This document shows positions 16,672 through 27,400 of a stretch of DNA of 64,000 bases, piece after piece. The DNA is from Phycisphaerales bacterium (GTDB lineage Bacteria; Planctomycetota; Phycisphaerae; UBA1845): positions 83,808 to 147,807 of the forward strand of contig JACKHG010000012.1 of NCBI GenBank assembly GCA_020639115.1. The letters run 5' to 3'. The notes under the pieces are model-generated. The model made no database searches and was not told where the DNA came from. It was given only the letters and a program-made list of their open reading frames with translations. Positions within the stretch are counted from its first letter, which is position 1. Every line of letters starts with the position of its first letter. The position numbers were made by a program, and so were the translations under genes.

Positions 16672-18073
16672 ACTCTGACGCAAGTTCCACGCCATCATGG
16701 GTGTCGCGGGTCCGCGGCTCCGCAAACGCAACGATCAGGAAGGTGGCCAGGGCCACGCCGAGCGACACGAGGTAGGGTGTCGGCAGGGCGAGGGCGTGCT
16801 TGGCCAGCAGGTAGGAGCCCATGCCCGTGGCGAGCGTGGCGGTGCCGGTCCACGGTCCGCCCCAGCGGGTAAAGAGCGCGAAGAGCACGGTGACGAGCAC
16901 GCCCGACGAGCCGAACGCGGAGGCCTCCTCGACCAAGTGGTAGACGCTCTCGGCGTGGAGGGCGAGCAGGTAGGCGATGACGCCGAAGCCGGCGGTGGCG
17001 AAGCGGGCCCAGCGCACCTTGTGGCGATCGTCCATTTTGGGCAGCAGGGGGATGACGATGTTGTGCGACACCAGCGAGGACGCGGAGAGCAGGGCGCTGT
17101 CCACGGTGGAGAGGATGGCGGAGGCGAGCGCACCGGCGAAGAGGATGTATAGCGCGGTGGGCAGGTAGCGCTGGGCCATGAGCGGCAGGATCTGCTCGCC
17201 GTGCTCGAGGTCGGGGATGACGGCGGGTCCGAGCAGGCCGATGATCACGGGGATCGAGCCGAGCAGGAAGTAGGCTGCGCCGGCGAAGAGCGCGCTGCGC
17301 CGGGCGACCGACGCGCTGCGGGCGGCGGACGCGCGGGCGACCAGTTCCTGGGCGACGAGGGAGCCGCAGATCGGCACGGCCCAGAGTTCGAGCTTGCCCA
17401 GGATGCCGAGGCCCTCCTGGCCGAAGGGGTTGAGGCGGTGCACGTCGATGAGGCCCCAGGCGGCGGTGACGCCACCATGGGCGCGGGTCACGGCGAATCC
17501 GACGATGACGAGTCCGAGGATCAGCACGATGCCCTGGATGAGGTCGGTGATGACATCGGCGAGCAGGCCGCCCAGCACCGTGTAGGTGATGACGATGGCG
17601 GCGGCGATGGTGATGGCGATTTCGGCGTTCAGGGCCGAGGACGCGGAGAGGATGTGGCCGAAAGCGCGGATCTGGGCAGCCGCCCAGATGACCGACGTGG
17701 GGACGATCAGCAGCACGACGAGCTTCTCAGCCGATATGCCGAAGCGGTCGCGGATCAGGTCGCCGAGGGTGACGAGCTTGCGCCGCCAGAGCGGGGCGGC
17801 GAGGAATGCGCCCATCAGCAGCAGGCAGAGGCAGTAGCCGAAGGGGTCGGCGGTGCAGCCAGCCAGGCCTTCCTCGTAGACGGCGCCGGCTGATCCGATG
17901 CAGGTTTCCGCGCCGAACCAGGTGGCGAAGATCGAGAACATGGCCATCACGGGTCCGAGACGGCGGCCGGCGATGAAGTAGTCGTCCTCGCTGCGGACCC
18001 GTCGGGCGACGAATGCGCAGATGGCGAGTTGGAGGGCGACGTAGATCAGGACGGACACGAGCACGACGTTCAA
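16664..18073 (-). CDS. Sodium:solute symporter (SSS family)
   Basis: 469 residues, a polytopic inner-membrane transporter driven by the sodium gradient. It begins with a membrane helix, followed by DDYFIAGRRLGPVMAMFS, then WFGAETCIGSAGAVYEEG, VITDLIQGIVLILGLVIVG and STVDSALLSASSLVSHNI, the last matching the conserved helix of the PutP/PanF group. About 12-13 hydrophobic segments can be counted. The C-terminus is short and charged. The substrate cannot be read from sequence. It is divergent from ispH, with 280 nt between, and convergent with the NUDIX gene. Confidence 0.9.
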   Translation of the reverse strand: MNVVLVSVLIYVALQLAICAFVARRVRSEDDYFIAGRRLGPVMAMFSIFATWFGAETCIGSAGAVYEEGLAGCTADPFGYCLCLLLMGAFLAAPLWRRKLVTLGDLIRDRFGISAEKLVVLLIVPTSVIWAAAQIRAFGHILSASSALNAEIAITIAAAIVITYTVLGGLLADVITDLIQGIVLILGLVIVGFAVTRAHGGVTAAWGLIDVHRLNPFGQEGLGILGKLELWAVPICGSLVAQELVARASAARSASVARRSALFAGAAYFLLGSIPVIIGLLGPAVIPDLEHGEQILPLMAQRYLPTALYILFAGALASAILSTVDSALLSASSLVSHNIVIPLLPKMDDRHKVRWARFATAGFGVIAYLLALHAESVYHLVEEASAFGSSGVLVTVLFALFTRWGGPWTGTATLATGMGSYLLAKHALALPTPYLVSLGVALATFLIVAFAEPRTRDTHDGVELASEST

Positions 18074-18353
18074 GGCGGTTTCCTCGTCTTCAGCCCCTGG
18101 GGGGCGGGTAGTTTAGTGGGAATGCACGCGGATCGCGACGGTTCGCGGGGCGGTTGCCTTGACAGCAAATCGGGCTACCGGACAATGACCAGATTCGGGC
18201 GTGCGCCCGCTGGATGCCGAGGTTCGCGGTGGTCGCAAGCCGGCGCGCTGCCTACAAACCTGCAAGCCGAGTCGCTTCCGACGGGAGCGCCGCAAGATAC
18301 GACGGAATCGCGTTCAACCGGGCTGCCGCCCCCACACGAAAGACCGCCGCCGC

Positions 18354-19316
18354 GTGAAGGTTCTGCTCGCCAATCCGAGATGCTACTGCGCCGGGGTCGA
18401 CCGCGCGGTGCAGATTGTGGAACTGGCCCTGGAGCGGTTCAAGCCGCCGGTGTACGTGCGCAAGGAGATCGTGCACAACCGCTACGTTGTGGAGCGGTTG
18501 CGGGGCATGGGTGCGATCTTCGTGGACGAATTGAGCGATGTGCCCGCGGGGGCGCTGGTGATCTTCAGTGCCCACGGGGTGGCGCCGGAAGTGTTCGCGG
18601 ACGCGCGGACGCGGGACCTGCGGGTGATCGACGCGACGTGTCCGCTGGTGAGCAAGGTGCACCACGAGGTGTTGCGGTTCGTAAAGGACGGGTACCACAT
18701 CGTGCTGATCGGGCGACGTGGCCACGAGGAGGTCGAGGGGACGATGGGGCACTCGGCTGCGGACATCACGCTGATCGAAAACGCCGAGCAGGCCCGGACG
18801 CGTGACGTGCCGCGGCACGAGCGGTTGATGGTGCTCACCCAGACGACGCTGAGCGTGGACGACACGCGGGTCGTGATGGACGCGCTGCGCGAGCGGTTTC
18901 CGCACATTCAACTGCCGCCGACCGAGGACATCTGCTACGCGACGCAGAACCGGCAGAACGCGGTGAAGGAGATGTGCAACCGGGGGATCGACCTGCTGCT
19001 GGTGGTGGGGTCGCAGAATTCGAGCAACGCGGCGCGGCTGGTGGAGACGGCTGAGGTGCGCGGCGTGTCGGGGCAGTTGATCGACGGCCCCGGCGACATC
19101 AATCCGCACTGGCTCGACGGCGTGCACGCGGTGGGCGTGACGGGGGGGGCGAGTACGCCGGACGAGGTGGTGCAGAGCGTGATCGCGCGGTTGAAGGAAC
19201 TCGGCGCGACGGACGTCGAAGTCAGCTCGACGACGGAAGAGAATACGGTGTTCCAGTTGCCGGTGGTCCTGCGGCGTGGCGAGGAGCCGGTGGCGTGGGC
19301 GGAAGCGGGGGAGTGA
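18354..19316 (+). CDS. ispH: 4-hydroxy-3-methylbut-2-enyl diphosphate reductase
   Basis: 320 residues. IspH is the last enzyme of the MEP pathway, a 4Fe-4S protein making IPP and DMAPP. Cluster cysteines are in CYCAGVDRAV (C12), IDATCPLV and DICYATQNRQ. The active-site Glu-containing GHEEVEGTMGH and the conserved SQNSSNAARL and STPDEVV blocks are present. The start is GTG 18354, which puts the first Cys where other IspH proteins have it; the extra open frame upstream is not conserved. It lies 70 nt before the lipid-synthase genes, so these may share transcription. With dxs and ispA elsewhere in the window, much of the isoprenoid precursor route is represented. Confidence 0.96.
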   Translation: MKVLLANPRCYCAGVDRAVQIVELALERFKPPVYVRKEIVHNRYVVERLRGMGAIFVDELSDVPAGALVIFSAHGVAPEVFADARTRDLRVIDATCPLVSKVHHEVLRFVKDGYHIVLIGRRGHEEVEGTMGHSAADITLIENAEQARTRDVPRHERLMVLTQTTLSVDDTRVVMDALRERFPHIQLPPTEDICYATQNRQNAVKEMCNRGIDLLLVVGSQNSSNAARLVETAEVRGVSGQLIDGPGDINPHWLDGVHAVGVTGGASTPDEVVQSVIARLKELGATDVEVSSTTEENTVFQLPVVLRRGEEPVAWAEAGE

Positions 19317-19386
19317 CGGCGGCTCAACGCCGGCGTCGTGACAGATCGAATCAGCACGCGGTCTTGAAGCCAGGAGCAACGAACCA

Positions 19387-21072
19387 GTGACGCGCACGTG
19401 CGGCACGATGCACAGAATGCCTACCGCGATGGGGTGGTGGTGCGGCGATCCGGAGGAGGTGCGCACGGGCGCGGCGGACGTCGCGGACGCGCTGGCCTGC
19501 GTGGGCACGCCGGTCTTCGCGGTCGAGGTGGACGGCGCCGTAGGCGTCACATCCACCGGGCGTGCGACGCTCGCGGCGGAGGGCGGTGGCGAGGGATATC
19601 GGCTGCGGGGGTACGCGCCGGCGCTGGCGCCGGAGCAACTGGGCGATCCGGAATTTCGCAAGGACCACGGGGTGCGGTACGCGTACGTCGCGGGGGCGAT
19701 GGCGAACGGGATCACGTCGGAGCGGCTGGTGGAGGCGATGGCCCGGGCGGGGATGCTGGCGTACTTCGGGTCAGCCGGGCTGGATCCGGCGCGGGTCGAA
19801 CAGGCGATTGAGCGTCTCGACGGGCTCGGCGAACTGCCGTACGGATTCAATCTGATCCACAGCCCGAACGAGCCGGACCTGGAGGCTGCGGTCGTCGATT
19901 TGTACCTGCGGCGCGGCGTGCGGCGGGTGAGTGCGTCGGCGTACCTGGGGCTGACGTTGCCGCTGGTGCGGTACCGGCTGTCCGGCGTGCACCGTGACGC
20001 ATCGGGTCGCGTGGTGGCGCCGAACCGGGTGACGGCGAAGGTGTCGCGGGTGGAGGTGGCCCGGCGGTTCTTCAGTCCGGCGCCGCAGGATCTGGTGGCG
20101 GCGCTGGTGCAGGCGGGCGAGCTGACGGCGGACCAGGCGCAGATGGCGCTGGAGATTCCCGTAGCGGACGATCTGACCGCGGAGGCGGATTCGGGCGGGC
20201 ACACGGACAACCGGCCGGCGTTGGCGCTGATTCCGACGATGCTGGCGTTGCGTGACGAGCTGCAGGCGAAGCACGGGTATGCGTCGCGGCTGAGGGTCGG
20301 GGCGGCTGGCGGGATCGCCACGCCGGCGTCGACGGCGGCTGCGTTTGCGCTGGGTGCGGCGTACGTGCTGACGGGTTCGATCAACCAGGCGTGCGTAGAG
20401 TCGGGCAGTTCGGACGCGGTGCGGCAGATGCTGGCGGAGGCGGGCCAGGCGGACGTGATGATGGCGCCGGCGGCGGACATGTTCGAGATGGGCGTGCAGG
20501 TGCAGGTGCTGAAGCGCGGGACGATGTTCGGGATGCGCGCGCGGAAGTTGTACGAGCTGTACCGGGCGCACGCGTCGATCGAGGCGTTGCCGGCGGCGCA
20601 GCGGGCGGTGCTCGAGCGTGACTATTTCCGCTGCACGCTGGAGGAGGCGTGGGCGCAGACGCGGGCGTTCTTCGCCGTGCGTGATCCGCGGCAGATCGAG
20701 CGGGCGGAGGGGGATGCGCGGTTCAAACTGGCGCTGGTTTTTCGCAAGTACCTCGGCCAGTCGTCGCGGTGGGCCAACGCGGGCGAGCCGACGCGGCAGG
20801 CGGACTACCAGGTGTGGTGCGGTCCGGCGATGGGTGCGTTCAACGAGTGGACGCGGGGGACGTTTCTGGCGGAGCCGGCGCGGCGGGACGTGGTCACGGT
20901 GGCGCGGAACCTGCTCACCGGGGCGGCGGCGCTGACGCGGGCGAGCTGGTTGCGGAGTGCGGGTGTGGCGTTGCCGCCGGAGGCGGAGCGGTTTGCACCG
21001 CGGGAGGCGGGCGCGCTGGACCGGTTGGGCGGCGCGGCGGCCACGGCGGTGGCAGAAGGGATTGCGAACTGA
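19387..21072 (+). CDS. pfaD: PfaD-like enoyl reductase
   Basis: 561 residues. PfaD is the trans-acting flavin enoyl reductase of PUFA and related iterative synthases, with an FMN-binding TIM barrel like 2-nitropropane dioxygenase. Typical blocks are GVRYAYVAGAMANGI, FGSAGLDPARVEQAI, YGFNLIHSPNEP, VRRVSASAYL, VGAAGGIATPASTAAAFALG, GSINQACVESGSS, DVMMAPAADMFEMGVQVQVL and CGPAMGAFNEW. GTG 19387 has AGGAG 10 nt upstream; ATG 19408 is an alternative. The stop overlaps the next start (TGATG), so translation of the synthase should be coupled. First gene of the cluster. Confidence 0.95.
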   Translation: MTRTCGTMHRMPTAMGWWCGDPEEVRTGAADVADALACVGTPVFAVEVDGAVGVTSTGRATLAAEGGGEGYRLRGYAPALAPEQLGDPEFRKDHGVRYAYVAGAMANGITSERLVEAMARAGMLAYFGSAGLDPARVEQAIERLDGLGELPYGFNLIHSPNEPDLEAAVVDLYLRRGVRRVSASAYLGLTLPLVRYRLSGVHRDASGRVVAPNRVTAKVSRVEVARRFFSPAPQDLVAALVQAGELTADQAQMALEIPVADDLTAEADSGGHTDNRPALALIPTMLALRDELQAKHGYASRLRVGAAGGIATPASTAAAFALGAAYVLTGSINQACVESGSSDAVRQMLAEAGQADVMMAPAADMFEMGVQVQVLKRGTMFGMRARKLYELYRAHASIEALPAAQRAVLERDYFRCTLEEAWAQTRAFFAVRDPRQIERAEGDARFKLALVFRKYLGQSSRWANAGEPTRQADYQVWCGPAMGAFNEWTRGTFLAEPARRDVVTVARNLLTGAAALTRASWLRSAGVALPPEAERFAPREAGALDRLGGAAATAVAEGIAN

Positions 21073-24000
21073 TGGGTGATCCGCGCGGACAGACTCCGAT
21101 CGCCATCGTGGGGATGGCGTCGATATTTCCCAAGGCACCGGGGCTGAAGTCGTACTGGCGGCTGCTGCGGCGCAGCGAGGACGCGGTGGGGGACGTGCCG
21201 CCGACGCACTGGCCGGCGGACGACTACTTCGACGCCGATCCCAAGTCGCCGGACATGACCTACTGCCGGCGCGGAGCGTTCCTGTCGCCGGTCGATTTCG
21301 ACCCGATCGCGTTCGGCATTCCGCCGGCGGTACTGGAGGCGACCGACACCGCGCAGCTACTCGGCCTGGTGGCGGCGCAGGATGCGCTGGACGACGCGGG
21401 CTACGGCGACGGCGGCCGGACGTTCGACCGCGCCAAGGCGAGCGTGATCCTGGGCGTGACGGGCACGCTGGAGCTGGTCGTACCGCTGGGGGCGCGGTTG
21501 GGACATCCCCATTGGCGGCGGGCGCTGCGCGAGTCGGGCGTGGACGAGGCGACCATCGCGGACGTGATGGCGCGGATCTCCGACGCGTACGTGGGGTGGC
21601 AGGAGAACTCCTTCCCCGGCCTGCTGGGCAACGTGGTCGCGGGGCGCATCGCGAACCGGCTCGACCTCAAAGGCACGAACTGCGTCGTCGATGCGGCGTG
21701 CGCGAGTTCGCTGAGCGCGATTCACCTGGCGGCGCTTGAACTCGCCACGGGCAAGAGCGACGTCGTGCTGAGCGGCGGCGTCGACACCTTCAACGACATT
21801 TTCATGTTCATGTGCTTCAGCAAGACGCAGGCGCTGTCGCACGCGGGCGATGCGCGGCCGTTTGCAGCCGCGGCCGACGGTACGGTGCTGGGCGAGGGCG
21901 TGGGCGTCGTGATGCTGAAGCGCCTGGCCGACGCCGAACGCGACGGCGACCGCATCTACGCGGTGCTGCGCGGGATCGGCACGTCGAGCGACGGGCGCTC
22001 GCAGAGCATCTACGCGCCGCGGGCCGCCGGGCAGGCGGAGGCGCTGCGCGACGCGTACGCGCGGGCGGGCGTCGCCGCCGGCGAGATCGGCATGGTCGAG
22101 GCGCACGGTACGGGCACCAAGGTCGGCGACGTCGTCGAGTTCGAGGCGCTCGCGCAGGTGTACGGTGAAGCTGGTGCAGGTGCGGCGACGTGTGCGCTGG
22201 GCAGCGTGAAAGCGCAGATCGGGCATACCAAGGCGGCAGCCGGTGCGGCGAGCGTGATCAAGGCGGCGCTGGCGCTGTATCACCGGACGTTGCCGGCGAC
22301 GATCAAGGTCGATGCGCCCAATCCCAAGATGGCGCTGGCGGGCGGTCCGTTCTATCTGAACACGCGTACGCGGCCGTGGTTGACGCCGGCGGGCCGGCTG
22401 CGGCGGGCGGCGGTCAGTTCGTTCGGCTTCGGCGGCAGCAATTTTCACGCGGTGCTCGAGGAGTATCCGCGGGCCGCGACGGAGCCGCAATGGGACGGGT
22501 CGGTCGAGATCGTGGCGTTGTCAGCGGCGACGCGGGACGCGCTGAAGCAGCAGTTGCAGGCGCTGACGGCTGCGGCGCGCGACGGTTTCAAGGGTGAAGC
22601 GCTGGCGGCGCGGGCGGACGCGTCGCGCCGGGCGTTTGACGTGAGGGCTGCACACCGGCTCACGTGCGTGATTACGGCAGATGACGCGCCGGCGGAGGTG
22701 CTGGCGCGTGCGGAGTGGTTGCTCACCGAGCGCGGTGACGAAGCGTGGGCCGAGCCGGGCATCGCGTACGCCTGCGGCGCGCCGGCCGGCAAGCTCGCTT
22801 GGGTATTTCCCGGGCAGGGCAGCCAGTACCCGGGCATGGGCGCGGACGTCGCCTGCTGTTTTCCCGAGGCGCTGGCCGCGGTGGCGGAGACTGACGCCGA
22901 TCATCCCGCGGCGCTGGGCGCCATGATCTTTCCGCCCCCGACGTTCGATCCGCAGGTGCGGGAGGACGATGCGCGGCGCCTGACGGATACGGCGGTCGCC
23001 CAGCCGGCGATCGGTGCGGTGAGCCTGGGGCTGCTGCGCGTGCTGGAGCGGTTCGGCGTGCGGGCGGATGCGGCCTGCGGGCACAGCTTCGGTGAACTGG
23101 TCGCGCTGCGGGCGGCGGGCCGGATAGACGACGCGACGCTGCGCCGGTTGGCGCGGGTGCGCGGGGCGGTGATGACCGCGGACGATGACGAGGCCGGCGC
23201 GATGGCGGCGGTCGCGGCTCCGCTGGCGGAGCTCGAAGCGTTGCTCGCCGAGCGGCACCCCGAAGTCGTGCTGGCCAATCGCAACGCGCCGACGCAGGGG
23301 GTGATTTCCGGTCCCGGCGCGGCGCTGGCGGCTGCGACTGACGCGTGCGCCGCGCGCGGGTGGCGCGTGACGCCGCTGGCGGTATCGCGAGCGTTCCACA
23401 GTCCGCTGATGGCGGCTGCCCAGGAGCGTTTTGCGGTCGAACTGGGCAAAACCAAGTTTTCAGCCGGGGCGCTGCCGGTGCTGGCCAACGCGACCGCGAA
23501 GGCCTACTGCGACGATGCAGCCGCCGTCCGGGCGCTGCTGGCCCGGCAGATCGTGGAGCCCGTGCGGTTCTGCGAGCAGATCGAACGGATGTACGCCGAC
23601 GGCGTGCGCACCTTCGTCGAGGTCGGGCCGAAGAGTGTGCTGTGCAACCTGATCAGCCGCATCCTCGGCGAGCGTCCGCACGTGGTGGTCGCGCTCGACG
23701 CGAGCGGCGGCCGGGGCGACGGGCTCGTCGACCTGGCGCGTGGGCTGGCGCGGCTGGCGGCGGGGGGACACGCCGTCGATCTCACCCGTTGGGAAAACTA
23801 CGCACCGCCGCGGCGGAAGCCGAAGATGTCGGTCCCGCTGGTCGGAGCCAACTACCGTGCGCCGCGTGCCGCGAAGCCGGCAACAAACCGAGCCGCAACC
23901 GTAGCAACAAACCGAGCCGCGACCGTAAGGGAGCGGACGCTATCCAAGCCGACCGTGGGATCGGCCCACTTGGCAGATCGTACCGTCGAATTTCCAGTCG

Positions 24001-24269
24001 CACCCGTGAGTAATCCGAAGATGAATCAGAATCCAGTTCCGCCGCCGCAGGCGCCGTCCAGCGATCTCGGCGGCATCTACCAGGTTGTGCAGGAAGGTCT
24101 GCGGGCGATGCAGGCGCTGCAGCAGCAGACGGCTTCCGCACTCAGCGTTTCTATCGAGGGGCAGGAGCAGGCGCACCGCACGTTCCAGCTCGTGATGGAA
24201 AGTCAGCAGCGGCTGTTCGAGCGGCTCGCCGGCGTGCCAGTCACCGCAGCTCCGCCCAGGCGGTGGTGA
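21072..24269 (+). CDS. pfaA: PfaA-like synthase, KS-AT part
   Basis: 1065 residues. A ketosynthase occupies about 1-470: IAIVGMASIFP, active Cys210 in DAACASSL, His345 in EAHGTGT, and GHTKAAAG. An acyltransferase follows at about 560-900: VFPGQGSQYPGMG, Ser672 in GHSFGEL, and SRAFHSPLM. Then comes a linker with two copies of an NRAATV unit (repeat-derived, 23884-23936) and a helical segment rich in Gln (QALQQQTASALS). Other PfaA proteins continue without break into ACP domains, but this frame stops at a TGA (24267-24269) in the Pro/Ala linker. The next frame carries the missing domains, so this is probably the 5' half of one gene. Confidence 0.93.
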   Translation: MGDPRGQTPIAIVGMASIFPKAPGLKSYWRLLRRSEDAVGDVPPTHWPADDYFDADPKSPDMTYCRRGAFLSPVDFDPIAFGIPPAVLEATDTAQLLGLVAAQDALDDAGYGDGGRTFDRAKASVILGVTGTLELVVPLGARLGHPHWRRALRESGVDEATIADVMARISDAYVGWQENSFPGLLGNVVAGRIANRLDLKGTNCVVDAACASSLSAIHLAALELATGKSDVVLSGGVDTFNDIFMFMCFSKTQALSHAGDARPFAAAADGTVLGEGVGVVMLKRLADAERDGDRIYAVLRGIGTSSDGRSQSIYAPRAAGQAEALRDAYARAGVAAGEIGMVEAHGTGTKVGDVVEFEALAQVYGEAGAGAATCALGSVKAQIGHTKAAAGAASVIKAALALYHRTLPATIKVDAPNPKMALAGGPFYLNTRTRPWLTPAGRLRRAAVSSFGFGGSNFHAVLEEYPRAATEPQWDGSVEIVALSAATRDALKQQLQALTAAARDGFKGEALAARADASRRAFDVRAAHRLTCVITADDAPAEVLARAEWLLTERGDEAWAEPGIAYACGAPAGKLAWVFPGQGSQYPGMGADVACCFPEALAAVAETDADHPAALGAMIFPPPTFDPQVREDDARRLTDTAVAQPAIGAVSLGLLRVLERFGVRADAACGHSFGELVALRAAGRIDDATLRRLARVRGAVMTADDDEAGAMAAVAAPLAELEALLAERHPEVVLANRNAPTQGVISGPGAALAAATDACAARGWRVTPLAVSRAFHSPLMAAAQERFAVELGKTKFSAGALPVLANATAKAYCDDAAAVRALLARQIVEPVRFCEQIERMYADGVRTFVEVGPKSVLCNLISRILGERPHVVVALDASGGRGDGLVDLARGLARLAAGGHAVDLTRWENYAPPRRKPKMSVPLVGANYRAPRAAKPATNRAATVATNRAATVRERTLSKPTVGSAHLADRTVEFPVAPVSNPKMNQNPVPPPQAPSSDLGGIYQVVQEGLRAMQALQQQTASALSVSIEGQEQAHRTFQLVMESQQRLFERLAGVPVTAAPPRRW
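23917..23936. repeat. In-frame hairpin repeat CCGC-GA-CC-GTAA-GG-GA-GCGG
   Basis: The unit can fold with 4-bp and 2-bp stems separated by opposed GA/GA, closed by GTAA. It codes for AATVRER in the PfaA linker; a partial copy lies just upstream (23890-23903). It resembles the SRARKEA repeat at 53643-53802. Confidence 0.8.
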
Positions 24270-24430
24270 TGCCGCAACCGCCGACGGTTGCAGCCCCGCG
24301 CCGGTGGCGCTGGTTGCCCGCCGGCACCGGTGGCTGTTCCGCCTGCACCTGTGCAGGCAGCGGCTCCAGCGCCCGTGGCTCAGGCTTCGCGCTGGCACCT
24401 GCGGCTGCGTCCGTGCCTGCGCCGCTACGG
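24255..24430 (+). other. Frame-broken Pro/Ala linker of the pfaA-like gene
   Basis: Linker-like peptide is found in successive frames: VTAAPP (frame of the 5' half), QAVVMPQPPTVAAP (24257 on), PAPVALVA (24295 on), PPAPVAVPPAPVQAAAPAPV (24318 on), ALAPAAASVPAP (24389 on) and ATAGLAPVLLDVV (24424 on). Each step is a -1 change, five in about 170 bp, as if single bases were lost. Either the gene is genuinely broken or the assembly lost bases in a G+C-rich low-complexity stretch. Confidence 0.7.
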
Positions 24431-27400
24431 CGGGTCTCGCGCCGGTTCTGCTCGACGTCGTCGCGGACCTGACGGGATATCCGCAGGAGATGCTGGCGCT
24501 CGAGATGGACATGGAAGCCGACCTGGGCATCGATTCGATCAAGCGCGTCGAAATCCTCGCCGCGGTGCAGGAGAAGCTTCCGCAGTTGCGGCAGGTTGAT
24601 TCGACGCACATGGGCAGCCTGCGAACGCTGGCGGACATCGTCGCGCACATGGAGGGCGCGCCGGTGGCGGCGGCGCCCGCGGTTGTGACGCCTGCGAATG
24701 CAGCCCCCGCAGCCGCACCGGCCTCGGCACCCGCCGGCGAAGGGGATTTTGCCGACGTGCTGCTCGGCGTGGTCGCGGACCTGACTGGGTATCCGGGCGA
24801 GATGCTGGCGCTCGACATGGACATGGAGGCCGACCTGGGCATCGATTCGATCAAGCGCGTCGAGATCCTCGCCGCGGTGCAGGAGAAGATGCCGCAGTTG
24901 CGTCAGGTTGACTCGACGCACATGGGCAGCCTGCGGACGCTGGCGGACATCGTGGCGTACATGGCGCCGCAGGACGCTGCGGTCGCGGAGGCGCAGACGG
25001 TAAACCCTAAGCCGGGGACGACGCCGGTAGCGACCACCGAGGCATCGGTGGCGTCGTCCCCTGACGAGGTCGCAGCACCCGCGCCGCTCAGCCGGCAGGT
25101 GCTCGAGACGTGTACGCTGGCGGCGGGTGCGGCCCAGCCGATCGCGATCGCGCCCGGGCACGAGGTGTGGGTTGTCGATGACGGCACGGAACTCGCTGGG
25201 GCGATCGTTGCCCGGTTCGTGGCGCAGGGAATTGCCGCACGCGTCGTGGGTTCCCAGCCGCCGGTCGAGGGCGAGGCGTGTGCGCCGGTCGGCGGGCTCG
25301 TCCACCTGTTTCCGCCGGCGGACCGGGCAGAGGCCTCGACGCTGGAGCAGTTGCGCGGGGCGTTCGTGCTCACGCGGGACCTCGCCGGCGATTTGCGCGA
25401 CGCCGCGCAGCAGGGCGGGGCGCTGTTGGTGACCGTGTCGCGGATGGACGGGGCGTTTGGCCTGCACGGCGGAGATTTCGACCCGGTCCAGGGCGGGTTG
25501 GCGGGTCTGGCGAAAACCGCGGCGCACGAGTGGCCGCAGGTGAACTGCCGGGCGCTCGACATCGATCGCTCCTGGGATGAGCACAATGCGGTCGCGGACG
25601 CCTTGATGGATGTGCTCGGCAGCGCGGGACCGGTTGAAGTCGGTCTGCGGGCCGACGGACGCTGTGGCCTGCAGCTCGTGGAGCGGGCGCCGCAGGCTGG
25701 GTCGTCGCGACTCGAGCCGGGCGAACTCGTCATCGTCACCGGCGGGGCACGCGGGGTGACCGCGGCGTGTGCAGCCGCCCTGGCTGAGTCCTATCGGCCG
25801 ACGCTGGTGCTGATGGGACGCTCGCCGGCGCCGCAGGCTGAGCCCGACTGGGCGAAAGGTCTGACCGCGCCCGCGGAGTTGAAACGGGCGCTGATGCAAC
25901 ATGCTTTTGCGGGCGGCAAGCCGTCACCGTCGGAACTCGAGGCGGCGTACCGGCGGCTCGTCGCAAATCGGGAAATCACCGGCAACCTGCAGCGGATTCG
26001 CGAGGCCGGCGGGGCGGTGCATTACCGCAGCGTCGACGTGACGGACCGTGCGGCGGTCAAGGCGGTGGTCCGCGAGTTGCGTGCGGCGCTGGGGCCGGTG
26101 CGCGGGATCGTGCACGGGGCGGGCGTCATTGAGGATCGCCGCATCGAGGACAAGGACCTCGATCTGTTCGACAAAGTGGTGAATACCAAGGTCGTCGGGC
26201 TGCAGGCGCTGCTCGACGCAGCCGGCAGTGACGACTTGAAGTGCCTGGTGCTGTTCTCTTCAGTCACGGGTCGCTGCGGTCGCACCGGGCAGGTCGACTA
26301 CGCGATGGCCAACGAAGTGCTCAACAAGATGGCCCATCGCCAGGCGGCGCGGCGGCCGCACTGCCGCGTGGTCGCGCTCAACTGGGGGCCGTGGGCCGGA
26401 GGTATGGTTGGCGATTCCCTGGCGAAGGTCTTCGCCCGCGAGGGCGTCGGGCTGATTCCGCTGGAGGCGGGGGCGCAGGCGCTGGTCGCGGAACTCGCGG
26501 AGCGCGAGCGCGGTGCGATCGAGGTGGTGGTCGGTCAGGCGTTTGCAGCGCCCGCCGCCGCAGAGCCGCACGAGCCGGCCCGCGCCGGGTTGGATGTCGT
26601 GCTCGAGCGCCGGCTGGACGTGGCGACACATGGATTTCTCAAGGCGCACGTGATCGGCGGGCGGCCGGTGCTGCCGGTCGCGGTGGGCATGGAGTGGCTC
26701 GGGCACGGTGCGCTGCACGCCCATCCGGGGATGCGGCTGACCGGGCTCGAAGACGTGCGCGTGCTCAAGGGTGTGGTGCTCGACGGCGGGCCGGCGGCGA
26801 TCGAAGTGGCTGCCGGCGACGTCGAGCGTGATGGCGGGCGGTTGCGCGTGGCGGTCGAGCTGCGCAGCCGCGCTAAGGGCGGCGAGCCGCGCGTGCATCT
26901 GCGGGCGACTGCGGTGCTCGCGGCGCGGCACGAGGCGGCGCCGGCGCGGGCGGATGGTCCGCTGAAAAACCTGGCGGCGTACAACCGCGGCATTCAGGAC
27001 ATCTACCAGAATGTGCTTTTCCATGGCGGTGACTTCCACGCCCTGACCGCGATCGCGCAACTCGGTGACGCCGGAGCGGTCGCGGACCTGGCGGCGGCCC
27101 CGGCGCCGGAGGCGTGGATGCAGTCGCCGCCGCGGAGCGCGTGGATTGGCGATCCACTGATGGTGGACGGAGCGCTGCAGCTTGGCATCGTCTGGGCGGT
27201 GGAGCGTTTGGGCGCCCCGTCGCTGCCTTCACGTATCGGCGGCTGGCAGATCCACCGCGAGCGTTGGCCGCGTAACGGCGTGAAGCTCGCGCTGGTCGTG
27301 AAGGAGCACGCGACCCACCGGCTCACCGCGGACGTGGAATTCATCGACGCGGACGGTGCGGTGATCGCCCGGATGGCCGATTGCACCTGGACGGTCGATG

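Noticed and set aside
18252..20480. 742-codon minus-strand frame opposite ispH and pfaD
   Set aside because: Both sense genes are unambiguous; the antisense translation is Ser/Arg/Pro-rich with no known domain.
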